DNA of 64,000 nucleotides, taken from contig CM065322.1 of assembly GCA_033032175.1 (NCBI GenBank), positions 11,098,001-11,162,000 on the forward strand, given 5' to 3'. The position numbers were made by a program, and so were the translations under genes. The DNA is from Saturnia japonica (taxonomy: Eukaryota > Arthropoda > Insecta > Lepidoptera > Saturniidae). Shown here in pieces: positions 37,135-48,855 of this stretch (its first letter is position 1; each line of letters begins with the position of its first letter). Under the pieces are notes generated by a model that ran no database searches, was not told where the DNA came from, and saw only the letters and a program-made list of their open reading frames with translations.

Positions 37135-37435
37135 ACATCTTTTTATATAATAGTAGTAGGGGAAAGTTTTTTTAATATTATACAGGTACACACTTGACCT
37201 CAATCTCACTTAATGGTAAGTGAAGATCAGACTGACTATGAAACGTGCTTATCCAACCAATGTATACTCACTTTTCCCTTAAAACTCTCAAGTTATAATT
37301 ATGCTGAAGGGAACACGGACGTCGGAAGAGAATTCCACTCGATAGGCGTTCGCATTATAGTTGACGGAAACGTTTCGTGCGAATCGGAGAAATGCCCACT
37401 ACATACAGCTGAAAACCCTCGCGACATCTAGTTGT
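37135..37435 (+). repeat. Interspersed family M, copy 2
   Basis: CCTCAATCTCACTTAATGG, TAAGTGAAGATCAGACTGAC, GGGAACACGGACGTCGGAAG, AGAATTCCACTCGATAGGCG and GAAACGTTTCGTGCGAATCG. The CTCACTTAATGGTAAGTGA start is the reverse of the 3' motif of SINE-B copy 1, suggesting a shared tail. The 72-codon frame is repeat-derived. Confidence 0.5.
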
Positions 37436-37600
37436 TGTGATGGAACCGGTGAGAAGTCAACTTGTGTAGTTCCTGCATACACTCTCCAAAATGTTACCTA
37501 GAAAACATTTCAATATAAGCTACTCTAGGACGATGCTCCAGATTGAGCATTTTCGCCATCGTCAGAGTTTGACAATAAGAGGAGCAGTATCCATAAAATT

Positions 37601-37738
37601 CAAGCAATCTAGCAATCTGTAGGCAAGTATGAGAAGTGAGAACCACGACATGATACACGCGTACGTTGGCGGCTCTGCGGTGTGGAGGAGTTAGTCAAAT
37701 AAATTTAAATTTGATGAAAGCGTGGGGCACAGCTTAGT
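37601..37738 (+). mobile_element. Helitron-like family C, copy 5 (3' part only)
   Basis: CAAGCAATCTAGCAATCTG, TAGGCAAGTATGAGAAGTGAG and the end GCGTGGGGCACAGCTTAG match the 3' half of the 40.4-kb copy. Confidence 0.5.
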
Positions 37739-38869
37739 ATATGTAATAAAATTTCAAATTAGGCCGTGGACCGATAATAAATGTTTGTAGAGCTCTAAAC
37801 GACACACTATGACGCTGTTAAATATTGTAACAATTTTACTTGACAGTACTATAAAACATACAACAAATAACGCCGCCTACGTAAATACCCTGATGCATTA
37901 ACCTCAAAAATTTATAAAACATTGAAAGTCGAATATTTAATGAATTATAATTTTTATGCTATAATGAAGCGGTAAACACGTCATGGTTTTGAATTTCAGT
38001 AGACAGCATAATATCGTTTGCAGATAGTAAAGTGAAGAATAGCCGTTTAGACTCCGATCAGGCATTAAAACTTATTTTAGTGGAACGCGCGTGTGGTGCT
38101 TCTAGTGTTGCAAGCGTCCAAAGGCTGCAATAACCGCATAACAACAGGCGGGCTACATCATGCTTGTTTGCTGCCTACGTGGTATAAAAACAATAATTTA
38201 AAATTGTGTTGCAAAGTGTATAAACTATTAAGTGTTAGACCGCTAGCATTTTGCAAAAATGCAATGGTTCCGTTAAATATACATAAATTAAACACATTGA
38301 ATTCAACGGAATGTTTAAAGGGGAAGAAGGGAACATATTTTCTACCTGCTTATAATGTGCTCTGCGTACATAAGTAAAACTTCAAGTTACGAAGTTAAAT
38401 TCACATTATGAACGTAACAGGAGAGAATATTCTAAGTAAGAAAATCTTCAATCTGTGAATTCCATAGTAAGAATTTCATCCTTGTGAATGATTAATTAAT
38501 GATTAGGAATTTGGGAGATTCGTAAGTGCTCTGTTTAAGACGATACATAAAGTTACGTTACGTTATTGTAAGTTTAGCAACTAAGGATCATGGTATATTG
38601 GACATCTTTCTAGTGTGCTTCAAGTGAAATAATATTCAAAACTGTAATTTTTAAAAGAAATCTGATCCGGTATAAAGAAGACGCATATTTTGGGACATAT
38701 GACTTGGGAGGATATTACTAAATGTAAAAAATAGATTAATATACATTGTTAGAGAAGGTTCGTGTAATATGTACTGGGCCCTTAATTCAATCAATCGCAA
38801 ATCAATCCCTTTTGATGCTATTGCTGCTATACACAGAAATTATTCTTATATCAAACAAATAAGACTCAC

Positions 38870-39430
38870 CTCACCAGGAGCGGGCGGTGACCTTGACCTT
38901 GCCCCGTTGACCTGGATGGCAGATTGTGAAGTATGTGTGTGTGTAGAGTGAACTGTGTGTAAGTGTGTGTGCAGCTTCAAATCCCACAAGACACTATCAC
39001 GCAAGCAATCTGTTCATCCAAACCCTCCTGGGACACCAACTCAATGTTATACAAAACAAAAACTTCAACCACCGTAAGTCACATATATCTCGGTGCTAGC
39101 CGAACATCCGGAATGACGTAGCGCGTACAAAACAAACAAACGCGAGTTCACGGCCAAAGCCCGAAGTAGTCTGGCCTACGTGCTGGCAGAGCCGTCGGAC
39201 GAAGCTAGGAAGGCAGAGCGGCGCAACGCCAGCACAGAAAGATTGCCCCGCGCATACAATACATTTCTAACACACATCTTCTTTTCTAACCTAATCTTTT
39301 AAAAACTAGATGATCTTACAAAAAAACACCAAACCTAAAAATAGAGCAATATACAAATACAAAATTTCATCTAAATCGTTACAGCCGTTTCCCAGTAACC
39401 AATTACATATATATATACAAGAAATTCTAA
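38870..39430 (+). repeat. GC-richer block, possible non-LTR 3' end
   Basis: The block is more GC-rich than its flanks, contains GTGTGTGTG tracts near 38933-38970 and a GCAGAGCCGTCGGACGAAG segment. It ends AAATTTCATCTAAATCGTTA, CAGCCGTTTCCCAGTAACC and ATATATATATACAAGAAATT, a 3' pattern common to lepidopteran retroelements. No clear RT motif was found, so the class is tentative. Confidence 0.38.
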
Positions 39431-39556
39431 TTTAATGGTATTAGATGTAGATACTAAATGTTTTCGTATTTAGTTCTGCACATTTGATAATGTTGACAAA
39501 ACCTAAATGCATCTATTTAAGTAATAGTTTTTGTCTTTAAGTCTCTACCAAGCTTA

Positions 39557-39961
39557 GGTTGCGTATCCACTAGAAATGTGTGAGCTAGCTAGATGATGCG
39601 AGGATGTGTAGCGGCGCTGTGAAACGGTGTGATGGTTTCCACCGAAGCTATGTGAGAAGCTTACGCAGTACGAGGATGTGTAGCGAAGCTGTGAAACGGT
39701 GGTTAGCTGAGTTGTGCGAGGATACGTAGCATAGATATGCGTAGCAGTACACTAGCTCTAGTTCCCCACACCGTTTTGCACACATCTCTTAGACACATTT
39801 CTCGCTCAAATCTCTCGTATATGTACAAATACGTAGCTCCGCTAGACCTTTACCACCAGATATACGTTAAAGCCAAGCTAATAAAATGGAATAATTCTTT
39901 TGGTAGATTTTTTTTCGCACACCGCCTTGCTACCTCGCATATCTCTGGTGGATACGCAACC
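39557..39961. mobile_element. 405-bp MITE with GGTTGCGTATCCAC ends and internal duplication
   Basis: Left end GGTTGCGTATCCACTAGA and right end (inward) GGTTGCGTATCCACCAGA are inverted copies with one mismatch over the first 18 bases. Inside, a block with CGAGGATGTGTAGCG and GCTGTGAAACGGTG is duplicated (about 39599-39628 and 39672-39701). I recognise the terminal motif as common in lepidopteran genomes. The target duplication is not clear (flanks CTTA and AAAT). Confidence 0.72.
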
Positions 39962-40360
39962 AAATATTCAAAGCGATCGCAATATATAATTGAATACGTT
40001 CACGTGTAGCTTAAAGTATTTAACATTTATGTTTAGGCATGTGTAACAAAACGTCTAACGTCTACGACCTTCGTTCATGCCAACCTATGATAATATTATG
40101 AGAAACATAGCTCAGCATAAACGATGGGAAGTAATAAAAATGAAATAACAATCTCAAAACTACTCGTACAGATGTTGAAAACAGTTTTACAGACAAAATA
40201 AATTTGTCTATATAAATGTAAACAAAAGAATTTTCATATGACGATATTTAAAAAAAATTATTTAGAAGGAATAAGTTATGTACTCATAAATGTTGATATG
40301 TTGATTACAATTTAAGTAATATTTATTTACAATAAACAAGCTTCAGTAATACGTATAATT

Positions 40361-40649
40361 TATAATAATATTATAAAGCTTAAGAGATTGATTGTTTGTT
40401 TGTTTGAACTCGCTAATCTCTGCATACCAGTCAGATTTCAAAAGTTATATTTGTATTATATATCGTATTTATTTACGAAGGTTATAAGCAATATAACTTT
40501 AAGCTAAGGCCTCAAGCAATCTAGAAAGCTATAGGCAAGTACGGGAAGTGAGATCATCGATATGCTACACAAGTGCGTCGGAGGCGGGGCGGGGATATTA
40601 ATGGTCGAATAAATGTAACACGGGTAACCGTGGGTCCCAAGTGGTTAAC
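40361..40649 (+). mobile_element. Helitron-like family C, copy 6
   Basis: Begins TATAATAATATTATAAAGC, has GTTTGTTTGTTTGAACTCGC and TAATCTCTGCATACCAGTCA, then the CAAGCAATCTAGAAAGC / GGCAAGTACGGGAAGTGAG 3' half and a GGTAACCGTGGG-type end. It joins the 5' and 3' halves of the family in one copy. Confidence 0.62.
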
Positions 40650-42384
40650 GAATAAATTCATAATTCACAGTTTCATTTGTTATATATTTCTAATGCGATA
40701 AAAACTAAAGTGGTAACATGACCCCAATAAAATACACCGCAAACGTAAATTGAGATTAACATAAAACAATTTTATTATTCAAATCGTCCATCCAGATAAA
40801 CTGACGAACGCTATTCCATAGAGCAATGAAAATTTCAAATATAGCAAACAGAGAGAAATAAATAAGTTCTAATATTCATAAAAGATTCAAACGGTCATTT
40901 GATGTTGAGCGACGATTTGAACGAAGATGGGAACACGCAAAAACTAAAAAGTGCAGCTGTCGGTTTTAGACTAGATTAGGCAAGCATTATAAAATGAAAA
41001 TATTATAAAAGCAAAAAGTTTGAACGTTTACTGTACATGACCAAAAAATTAAACTTCTGCAAAGTTGTACTCAGAACCTGGAGCGCGATTCGTTAACCTA
41101 CATATGTTGTTAATTTTAAAAACAATTAGAAATGTAAGGGAATTTTATATACACGGTGTAACATTTAAATGGATCAGTGAGGGAAATTCTGAAACAATAA
41201 GAGACATAGAAATATGTCCTAAAGTACTATCACATCAATTTTAAAGACAAGAAAAACTGCATTCATATATCTTCAAAACAGTTAATACATGAGTCGCGTA
41301 TCTAAACTAATCATTTTAAGAAAAAAAATTGTCATTTTGTTAGGAAAATAATTGCATAGTGTATGTTGTAAGGAATACATGTAGCTAGGAAACCCTGTGT
41401 CTAATATTAAAAGAAAATGCTGAATTGAATTATTTTGTTTTGAAACGTTTACAATAGCCATTTTCTTGGACACAATAGTAATCAAGTCTTTTAGGTAACG
41501 ATTTGTATGGTTTGTAGTTTCAAGGGTTGTGATTTTAAAATGGTTTTTGTAGCCACTGTTAGATTGTAAACTTTCAGTTTTGACGTAACCACACAAAAAA
41601 TAATCTAATATTAACTGTTACAAAAAACTACAGGAAACAGAATATTCAATCTGAAAATATAAAGCATTAATTAAAAATAGCAATGTATATTCCGTTTGTT
41701 AGAAAATTTAATCGAAAACATATTACGTGGATAGTGATGGAACCCACACGGTGTAACAAACTGTATAGATAATTAAATACATGATGTAACATGTGCATTA
41801 TACATATCGACTATGATAATATAATATGATATACGTAATGTTAGCGCAAACAGAGTAAAGAAATAACGCCGGCAGAGATGCAAGGCCGCAGTTCCATGAC
41901 GGGTTTAACGATTCTAGGAATACGATCAGGCCGTGCTTTGATAATGCCAGATATACAGCTGTCTTACATACAACCACAAAAAAGTAGATGCGGTATATTT
42001 TAAACTCTGCTGATGGAATTACTTTCACAATACTTGTAATGATAAGATACAAAAAATGTCTTTACTTCTTTTTGTAAATTATTTTTATGTAATACATATT
42101 TCTGAATATCATCAAAGTCATCAATGTGATCAGACAGTGTCAATAATGATATAGCAGCTTTAAAACATTGCACGGCTGTCTAGCATAGGTTCTGTCACCC
42201 TTAAACACAGCAGTGTTTACGCAACACAAATAACCGTCAAGTACCATGCAGTCAATTTGCCAAATCGTAGTTTAAAAAAGTTCTCTAAGTAAAAACACAG
42301 ATACTTAATTTATTATTATTATTACTATCATTATTTATATCTATCTTAATGTATCATCACATTTATTATTTTTCAAGAAAATGC
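40650..42384. other. AT-rich sequence without recognised features
   Basis: Minus-strand frames of 104 codons (41282-41596) and 84 codons (41798-42052) have no known motif, no splice-site support and AT-driven composition. Not called as genes. Confidence 0.55.
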
Positions 42385-42610
42385 ACCGGGATTAAACATG
42401 TTCTGCGAATACCTGATAATAACTTGTCCATACAAGGTCTCTTATGGCAGTCTACTGACGAAAGAAGCCCGAGTCGCCTCCGAACTAACTGGAGGCGTTT
42501 TGTTGAAATACAGGCTGCTTCAACTGATCTCAGCTGGAAAGGGCAAGAAGATGTCGCGCAAGATCGACCTAAATGGAGATCTCTTCTACAAGTTCTATGT
42601 CTTTAATGAG
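42385..42610 (+). mobile_element. Non-LTR retrotransposon RT C-terminus, mostly open
   Basis: In one open frame the plus strand encodes IKHVLRIPDNNLSIQGLLWQ, then SPSRLRTNWRRFVEIQ, DLSWKGQEDVAQD and RPKWRSLLQVLC before a stop. The pattern (G-H-V-x-R-M-x-D-N-R-L-P-K ... P-G-R-P-x-T-N-W-R-R ... W-E-E-A-E-x-x-A-Q-D-R-x-x-W-R-S-L) is the standard tail of insect endonuclease-RT proteins. It is better preserved than the other RT remnants here, so a younger insertion, but it lacks the RT core. The overlapping plus-strand frame at 42398-42835 is a shadow. Confidence 0.72.
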
Positions 42611-43037
42611 GAACTTCAGGATTGCGTCATCATTATTACAACTAATCTTAACTTCATATATTTTACGTATTACAAATTTCCTTACAACAATGTAACATAT
42701 TGCTATCGTAAAGTAACTAGCGACTGGCAGCTAATATACTCATCTCTACTCTTGAGATGTGTAACACAATTTTTATTAAATGTATGCTATATAGGTGATT
42801 TTTCTAAAGCTTTTACATCCACAGTCGATCGTTAATACCGACTTAAGAATGTATAACTATACCGCTGAAACCTTACCTTACCTTATATATCTTATACTTA
42901 GATGTTTGTTACTTTTTTTTGTGACAATAGGATAAGAAGGTAACTCTGAATTTATTATCTTTACGAAGGTTTGCGCCACTATCTAGCTAGAGTAAACCAT
43001 CACAGATAATAGCCGTTAGGTTATATTTATTTAGTAA

Positions 43038-43462
43038 CTAACCGTGCCCAAGGCTCCGGTCGCGTGGACCACAGAATGCCGTCGGTCAAGCGCACGCACG
43101 TATCGTACTGCCAAAAATAACAAATATGCTTATTGTGGATGATCCTTAGAAAATAGACATACACTGTCGCGGAATTTTTTATAGATCTTTTTAAGTTCTA
43201 CAATTATGTAGTACATTAATTTCATTTATCTCTTGTTGTTTAAATGGCGTAAGCTATTTAAGCGTCCCAAAAGCGATTTTTTTTCGAATTGATTCACCAT
43301 TATCGTCACTGCTTATTTCATGTTACTTTATCTTACAAAATATTTTCTATAACGTGAACATGAATTAAAAAAAATGTAAATCAGTTGAGTAGTTTTTGCA
43401 GGAAAAGTACATCAACGGACAGACAGACAGAGAGACGTTGAATTTTATAATATGTATAGAAG
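43038..43462 (-). mobile_element. Helitron-like family D, copy 3 (minus strand)
   Basis: Reverse complement: CTCTCTGTCTGTCTGTCCG, GGTGAATCAATTCGAAAAA, AAACAACAAGAGATAAATG, CCACAATAAGCATATTTGTT, ending CCTTGGGCACGGTTAG|TT. It aligns along its length with copies 1 and 2. Confidence 0.65.
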
Positions 43463-46400
43463 ATATAGATAGAGTACCCTTTTCATTCCAAACGTGACTA
43501 TTGGCACAATAAAAAACAAAAAATAAATAACTATAAACCTTCTTGGCACTGATAAAATATTTCTCAAAGCCTTATCCAATTTCGACATTCATATTTAAAC
43601 TAGTTAAAGTTGAAATTATTTAATATAGTTTATTTTACATTAATTCATATTTTCTGCATTATTTTCCACTTAAATGGATTATATTACATAAGATAACAGT
43701 TAAAAATCACTTAATCCACAGTTTTAGAGAATAGCAATATTATACACAGTCAGCAAAGTATGAACTTTATTTAATGTATAAATTATATTTTGACGTCTGA
43801 ACACATGAAAAAAATAAAAATAGATAGTTCAGTTAAATTTTAAATCAATTCATCTGTACACCAGATTTTTTCTTGTTTATTCCAGTTCATTAAATTTTTT
43901 TTAAACATTCAAATATAAACCTGTCCTTTTACTTTCCACTATAAAATTTTAAATGGACTTTCTTAAGCTTTACCTATAAAATATTTAAAGATATCATTAT
44001 AAAGTAATCGTTTTACCTTTTTCAATTAAACAAAAAAAAAGATTACATCGAACAAAACTACGAGGTCCGAATTCTTTTGATATTTTACTGACAGGTATTT
44101 TGTTTTTCAGTAAAAACATCAATCCTATTAACAAGGTAAGCTTAAAATTTCCATTTACCAAAAGGCACGTTCGTTGTGAACGAATTAAATAGCTTGTTTG
44201 ATTTATCACAATTTAATTTAATTCAGATCAGTTGTAGTGTTCTTAATTTTACACAATTTTTATTAATTGTCTATATGGAAAACGATAACTCCTGATTGAC
44301 GAACTTTACAGGTACAATAGGAAATTAGAATAAGTGAATTGCTTTAATTAAATTCATTTATTTCAGACTTAAATCCAATAATTATAAGTAAACTTAGCCT
44401 ATGTTACCAAGAATACAAATTACATTTTACAAACACATATGCATAGTACACATACACAGAAAAATCAGTTGATTCCATCGGTGCATACGCTTTTTATTAA
44501 TTCCGTCCAATGATGAAGACACTAACTGTTGGGTCTATTGGCTAATATTCTCAGGACACCATTAGAGCTATAGTCGACCCAACAGAGAGTATGCTGTGTT
44601 ACGAATTATCACGTAAAACATGTCAACACGCGCTTCAGCAAACGTCCCTGATGCGCTACAGTGCCGGGGCAGCCCCAATAACGCCTTGAAGACATTATTG
44701 TATTGCTTATACAACGGACCTTACGAAATATAATTTTTTTTGGAACCCTTCTTTTAAGGAATAAGGATCAGTTTGGAATTTAGGGATATGATAATTTATA
44801 TACGTTCTATAAGATAAATAAACCAATCAACGCATACGCAGATGCTTATAGTATAAGCTAATTTTATTATAATAAACAGGGTAACTGGGAATGTTAACTG
44901 TTATGTAATATTTCTACTGATGTTTATTATATTGATAATTAGGTATTACACGACCTTTTAGTACTATTTTGTTACGTTTATAATCATTGGTATATATAAT
45001 AATAATATTTAAAAGTCTGATAAAAAAATTATACAGAGTGTGAATAAAAAAAACGACTACGCTAATTTTTTCTATCCCTCGCCAATTGCTCTCGCGACCC
45101 GCTCGCTTCACTTGCTCGGCTCGTGTGTTATCATCACAGTTTCGACCTAATCTAACCAATCCAGTTAGTTAAGAAACCTACGAAAATCTAATGCAGATTG
45201 CAAATTTTGTGCACCATCAAAATTTACCGACCAAGTAGCAGTGTTCGCGCTCGTGTTTTCCAGTTTTAAGGTCATGATTTCCAATACGCATTATATTCAT
45301 ACGAACTGCTATTTGAGACATATATCCTATCGCTTACTGAACTCATTTAGGGTTGTAGTCTTGTTTTCTACACCTTGCACATTAAAAATAACTACATTTG
45401 TCTCATATATTTAACTAAAGGAAATTAAAGGAGCACTATCGAACACCACAACTATAACAACAGTATGTTTCTCTTTGCGATCTAGATATATCGTTAATTC
45501 GCAGATTAAAGAAGAAATTAGCAGATTAACGGGTAGTTCGTACCGAGATGATACGCCGTCGTTGGTTTTATGAGGATCTATTTGCTATCAACCCAGGTAA
45601 TGTGCTGTCGGGTCCCGGTAATCCCGTGGTGGATATTATCATGAAATTGTTAATTAACTGACAAAGGGGTTGTCAATCCTGTTATTGTTTATAGCCTCTG
45701 TGACGATGTTTATTTATCCACCTAAATAGCTTCATTTTATGTTTGTATAACAATAATTACATTTTATGTTTTAAATGTCTGTGATAAATTAGACTACTAC
45801 GGATTACAACAAAAAGAATTATATGGATATACTTTGATTCTTGATGGTTCATCTTTATAGTTTTGTTTTCCGGACCAATGTAGTTGTGACGTTCATGTGT
45901 GTAATCTTCATCTCATTGTATTCATTAGCTATTGTTGATTAAGAAATCGTAAGCGCATTTAAAATTAGTAAAGCATACAGTTATGCATACCATTATATAA
46001 AGATAAGTTACTTGTCTAGCATATTTTAAAAGACTAAATTTGTTACATTATTGTTAAAATATATTTAGATATAGAATTTATTTTCATATGGACCAGGGTG
46101 TATAATATAAGCATAACAAAACTTTAGTATTGTAGATCAATTAACAAAATTGCTATACTTTTCACTTGGACTTATTTTGTCAAACATTGAGTTATAAATA
46201 TAGACAGTGGACATCTAGATACTAGATACGTTTTACCATTACAAAATTAAATTTCAAATCTTTGAGTTAATCTATAACTCATGACCAAGTCAATGATTTA
46301 CGTGAATTGGAAGAACGAGTGGTTATGTGAAACTAGTGGAATATCGGTCAGAAATCTTATATTAGGTATAATTTCCGCACGATTATCGTATACCAGAATC

Positions 46401-46769
46401 TTGTCGGAATTCTAGTAAAGGTATTAATTTAAATGTAATTTTAATATACCAACTAACGGTGAAGGAAAACATTTTGAGTATGACGTTCGAAAATTTTACT
46501 TTCTTTACAGTTTGCCCAGTCCTGACATTACATGTACATTCTTAGTAATACATTGTCAATAGGTATACCAATAAAAATAAGATTAATCGCGTATAACTAT
46601 CATTGAATAGGCATCACTACGTTTTAGAATACGTTAATTTTAAACTCTTACCTCTATATCTGCAATGCCGAAATACAATTTGCCAATCCATAAATGCATA
46701 TTCGTTTATCAAAGGTTATTCAAATATTTGCCATCCAAATATTTGTCTGCAGAAATCAATTGCATTAAA
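43463..46769. other. AT-rich sequence with one repeat candidate
   Basis: Apart from the repeat candidate at 44.5-44.7 kb, only short unsupported frames occur. A GCTCGC/GCTCGG cluster at 45096-45122 is locally GC-rich without a clear role. Confidence 0.5.
44470..44725. repeat. Interspersed repeat candidate (CGACCCAACAGAGAG type)
   Basis: GTCGACCCAACAGAGAGTAT, GCTGTGTTACGAATTATCAC, GTGCCGGGGCAGCCCCAATA and ACGCCTTGAAGACATTATTG resemble a known moth repeat segment, probably the 3' part of a retrotransposon. One copy only in this window. Confidence 0.42.
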
Positions 46770-46925
46770 TAATTATCAATGAATATTGAAAAGGATAAAT
46801 GGAGTCTGAAAGTAAATAATGAACAGTTTGATACGTTATCAAAATAGTAATTAGCAATAAATATTGACAAGACTAAATGGAGTCTGAAACTAATTGATGA
46901 ACAGTTTGAAACGTTATCAGAATAG
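46770..46925. repeat. Two-unit 78-bp tandem duplication
   Basis: Units 46770-46847 and 46848-46925 share TAATTATCAATGAATATTG/TAATTAGCAATAAATATTG, TAAATGGAGTCTGAAA and GAACAGTTTGAWACGTTATC; divergence of roughly 15% shows it is old. The 78-bp length keeps a minus-strand frame open by chance. Confidence 0.85.
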
Positions 46926-47284
46926 CAATCAGTGGTCAATACGGGTCGGATTTACGTAAAGCGTCGCGACGTGATTAAAAGCTAATGGATTAGGCGTTTG
47001 TCACATGGGTCGTTAAACGGGTTGCCGGAAAAAGGTACGATATTCACCCGGGTGTGACCGAAGTGATCCGTATTACCACCAAATGAATGGTGTTTTTCTG
47101 TAATACGGAAATAATTGCGATTTATTTTATGGGAAACATCTATTGGCGCGTGATGGCAGTAAAATCGAATCATATGCCGTGACGCCAAATGGAATGACGC
47201 TCTATCATGCCGTCATGCCCCCCTTGTATGTGTGTGCGCATACTAAACAATCCTTTGCTTCTCTGTATGAGCTGTTTACTTATC

Positions 47285-47292
47285 TTTATTGC
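47285..47292. repeat. hAT target-site duplication, left copy (TTTATTGC)
   Basis: Eight bases identical to 48085-48092, immediately outside the terminal inverted repeats. Confidence 0.9.
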
Positions 47293-48084
47293 CATAGCTG
47301 GGCATTAACTCGTTAATCCGTTAATCATTAATTAAAGAAGTTAACATTTTCATTAACGGATTAACTTTTAAGTTAACTTTTAAAAATGTTAACGGACACG
47401 TTAACTTCCGTTAATATGCAGAAGTCCGTTAATCGTTAATCCAATGCCGAATAGTTACCGCACGGCACCGACAAGTGCCGGGCGGCGCGTGGCAGCGAGT
47501 GAAACAAAAACGAAACTAAATATATTTTCCGGCGCGTGCGAGTGAGAAAGAAAACTGCGAAGAGATTTGTTTCGTATGATCACTTCATTACTTAGCGCCG
47601 GTGCTTAGAGTGACGAGTGTTTTGTTTGTTGTTATTATAAATTACTGTCAGTGATCATTTGCGTGTTAATAGTTGATAAAGAAGAGTGCAGTGTAATTTA
47701 GTTAGATAGAAAAAGTATACTGTGCAGTGTACTGTGTAGTAATTTGTATAAAACCATATCATGGATGTTGGAAGACATGAAATCGGATCGGATTCCAGCG
47801 GTACTGATGAGAATCCATGACCACATTTGACTGAGTATGTGAAATTTGTATCCAGATCGGGCCAGCAAATACTTTTTGCGTGTAATCGTTTTAACAAGTT
47901 TTATAACTTTACTGACGCAACGATATAAAGATGCAATTTTACACATATTAACGAATTAACGATCAACGTTAACTTGCGTTAATTCTTCCGAAATGTAACG
48001 CTTTAACGTTTAACGAAGCTAACTTTTTTATATCGGATTAACGATGAATGAAGTTAACTATTTGATTAACGGTGCCCGGCTATG
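47293..48084. mobile_element. Non-autonomous hAT element with perfect 8-bp target duplication
   Basis: Both ends show the terminal motif CATAGCYGGGCA in inverted orientation (47293-47304 and 48073-48084), and both flanks carry the identical 8-bp TTTATTGC (47285-47292 and 48085-48092), the size expected for hAT insertion. The terminal 150-180 bp on each side are packed with GTTAAC/GTTAATC subterminal motifs, as in hAT transposase-binding regions. The 500-bp interior is more GC-rich and has a leader-like region and an ATG at 47761 opening a 19-codon frame (MDVGRHEIGSDSSGTDENP), so it looks like an internal-deletion derivative of an autonomous element rather than a pure MITE. The transposase body is absent. 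Confidence 0.88.
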
Positions 48085-48092
48085 TTTATTGC
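48085..48092. repeat. hAT target-site duplication, right copy (TTTATTGC)
   Basis: Matches 47285-47292 exactly; together they define the hAT boundaries. Confidence 0.9.
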
Positions 48093-48534
48093 TAAATTGT
48101 TATCCGACTATAGTATACTAGACATTGTTTTATTGGTTATTTATTAAAAACTGAATATTTACTAAGATGTTTCGCATGTGCCGGACGTCCCGTGACGGGC
48201 AACTTATTGTTTAGTTACATTAACATTTTCACTTTTATCTCTGGAATCGTCATGTTAATTTGCGTTTTAAAGTTTAGTTTCATTATCAGTTGTTGTTTGT
48301 CAATTTGTTGTTTTATTGTTCAGACTTTTGTTGTTAACAATAAATCCATCTAACTAATATTTTCTCCTTATTTCACTACTATTGGGATTTCACAATTTGA
48401 CCGACCTCTACACAAGAAATATCCTTGCTCATCAACTGCTGTTTAATATAAAGAAGCAAAAATCTTATTAGCTGGTAACACCTACCCAATTACAGCTAAT
48501 TTAGTTTTTGTGTATGTATTATATAAACAAGGCT

Positions 48535-48690
48535 AGCAATTCTTACAGTTATGTCGGTGACTTTGGCTTGGCTTGTGCGGATCTCCTCTTTTCTGATTCG
48601 ATCACGCAGATAAACTTTGAACATGGCTCGCCTATTAATTACCCTTTGAGTGACTACTGAATTTGAGTGGGTTATAGAACCCATACTTAG
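48535..48690 (-). mobile_element. RTE-type RT fragment (LRDRIRKEEIR block)
   Basis: The minus strand contains RAMFKVYLRDRIRKEEIR followed by a VTDITVRIASL block. This is the segment immediately after the RAMLGVSLRD motif of the RTE family also seen at 35.5 kb (usual form L-R-D-R-I-R-N-E-E-I-R-R-R-T-K-V-T-D-I-A). It is a short internal fragment lacking both ends, about 450 bp from the right end of the hAT element. Confidence 0.72.
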
Positions 48691-48855
48691 CTACCACGTT
48701 TTAACACTTTATGATGGTTATTGCTGAGGTAAACAAAATTACATGTTAGTAATCGTGTAACTTTTGAACGACTTGAACGACTCAATCGTTATAATACCTA
48801 CGTTCCATGTAACAAACTTATTAAGGTTTACTTACTGGATTGGATTATATGTATA

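Noticed and set aside
38093..38377. 94-codon plus-strand frame
   Set aside because: No recognisable motif and no splice support; the GC-rich start is not enough to call a gene.
42985..43012. Plus-strand family D fragment (GAGTAAACCATCACAGATA)
   Set aside because: Matches only about 19 bp of family D next to the minus-strand copy; likely chance or a very old trace.
46457..46473. SINE-B remnant (CGGTGAAGGAAAACATT)
   Set aside because: A 17-bp match alone is too short; flanks do not align to SINE-B.
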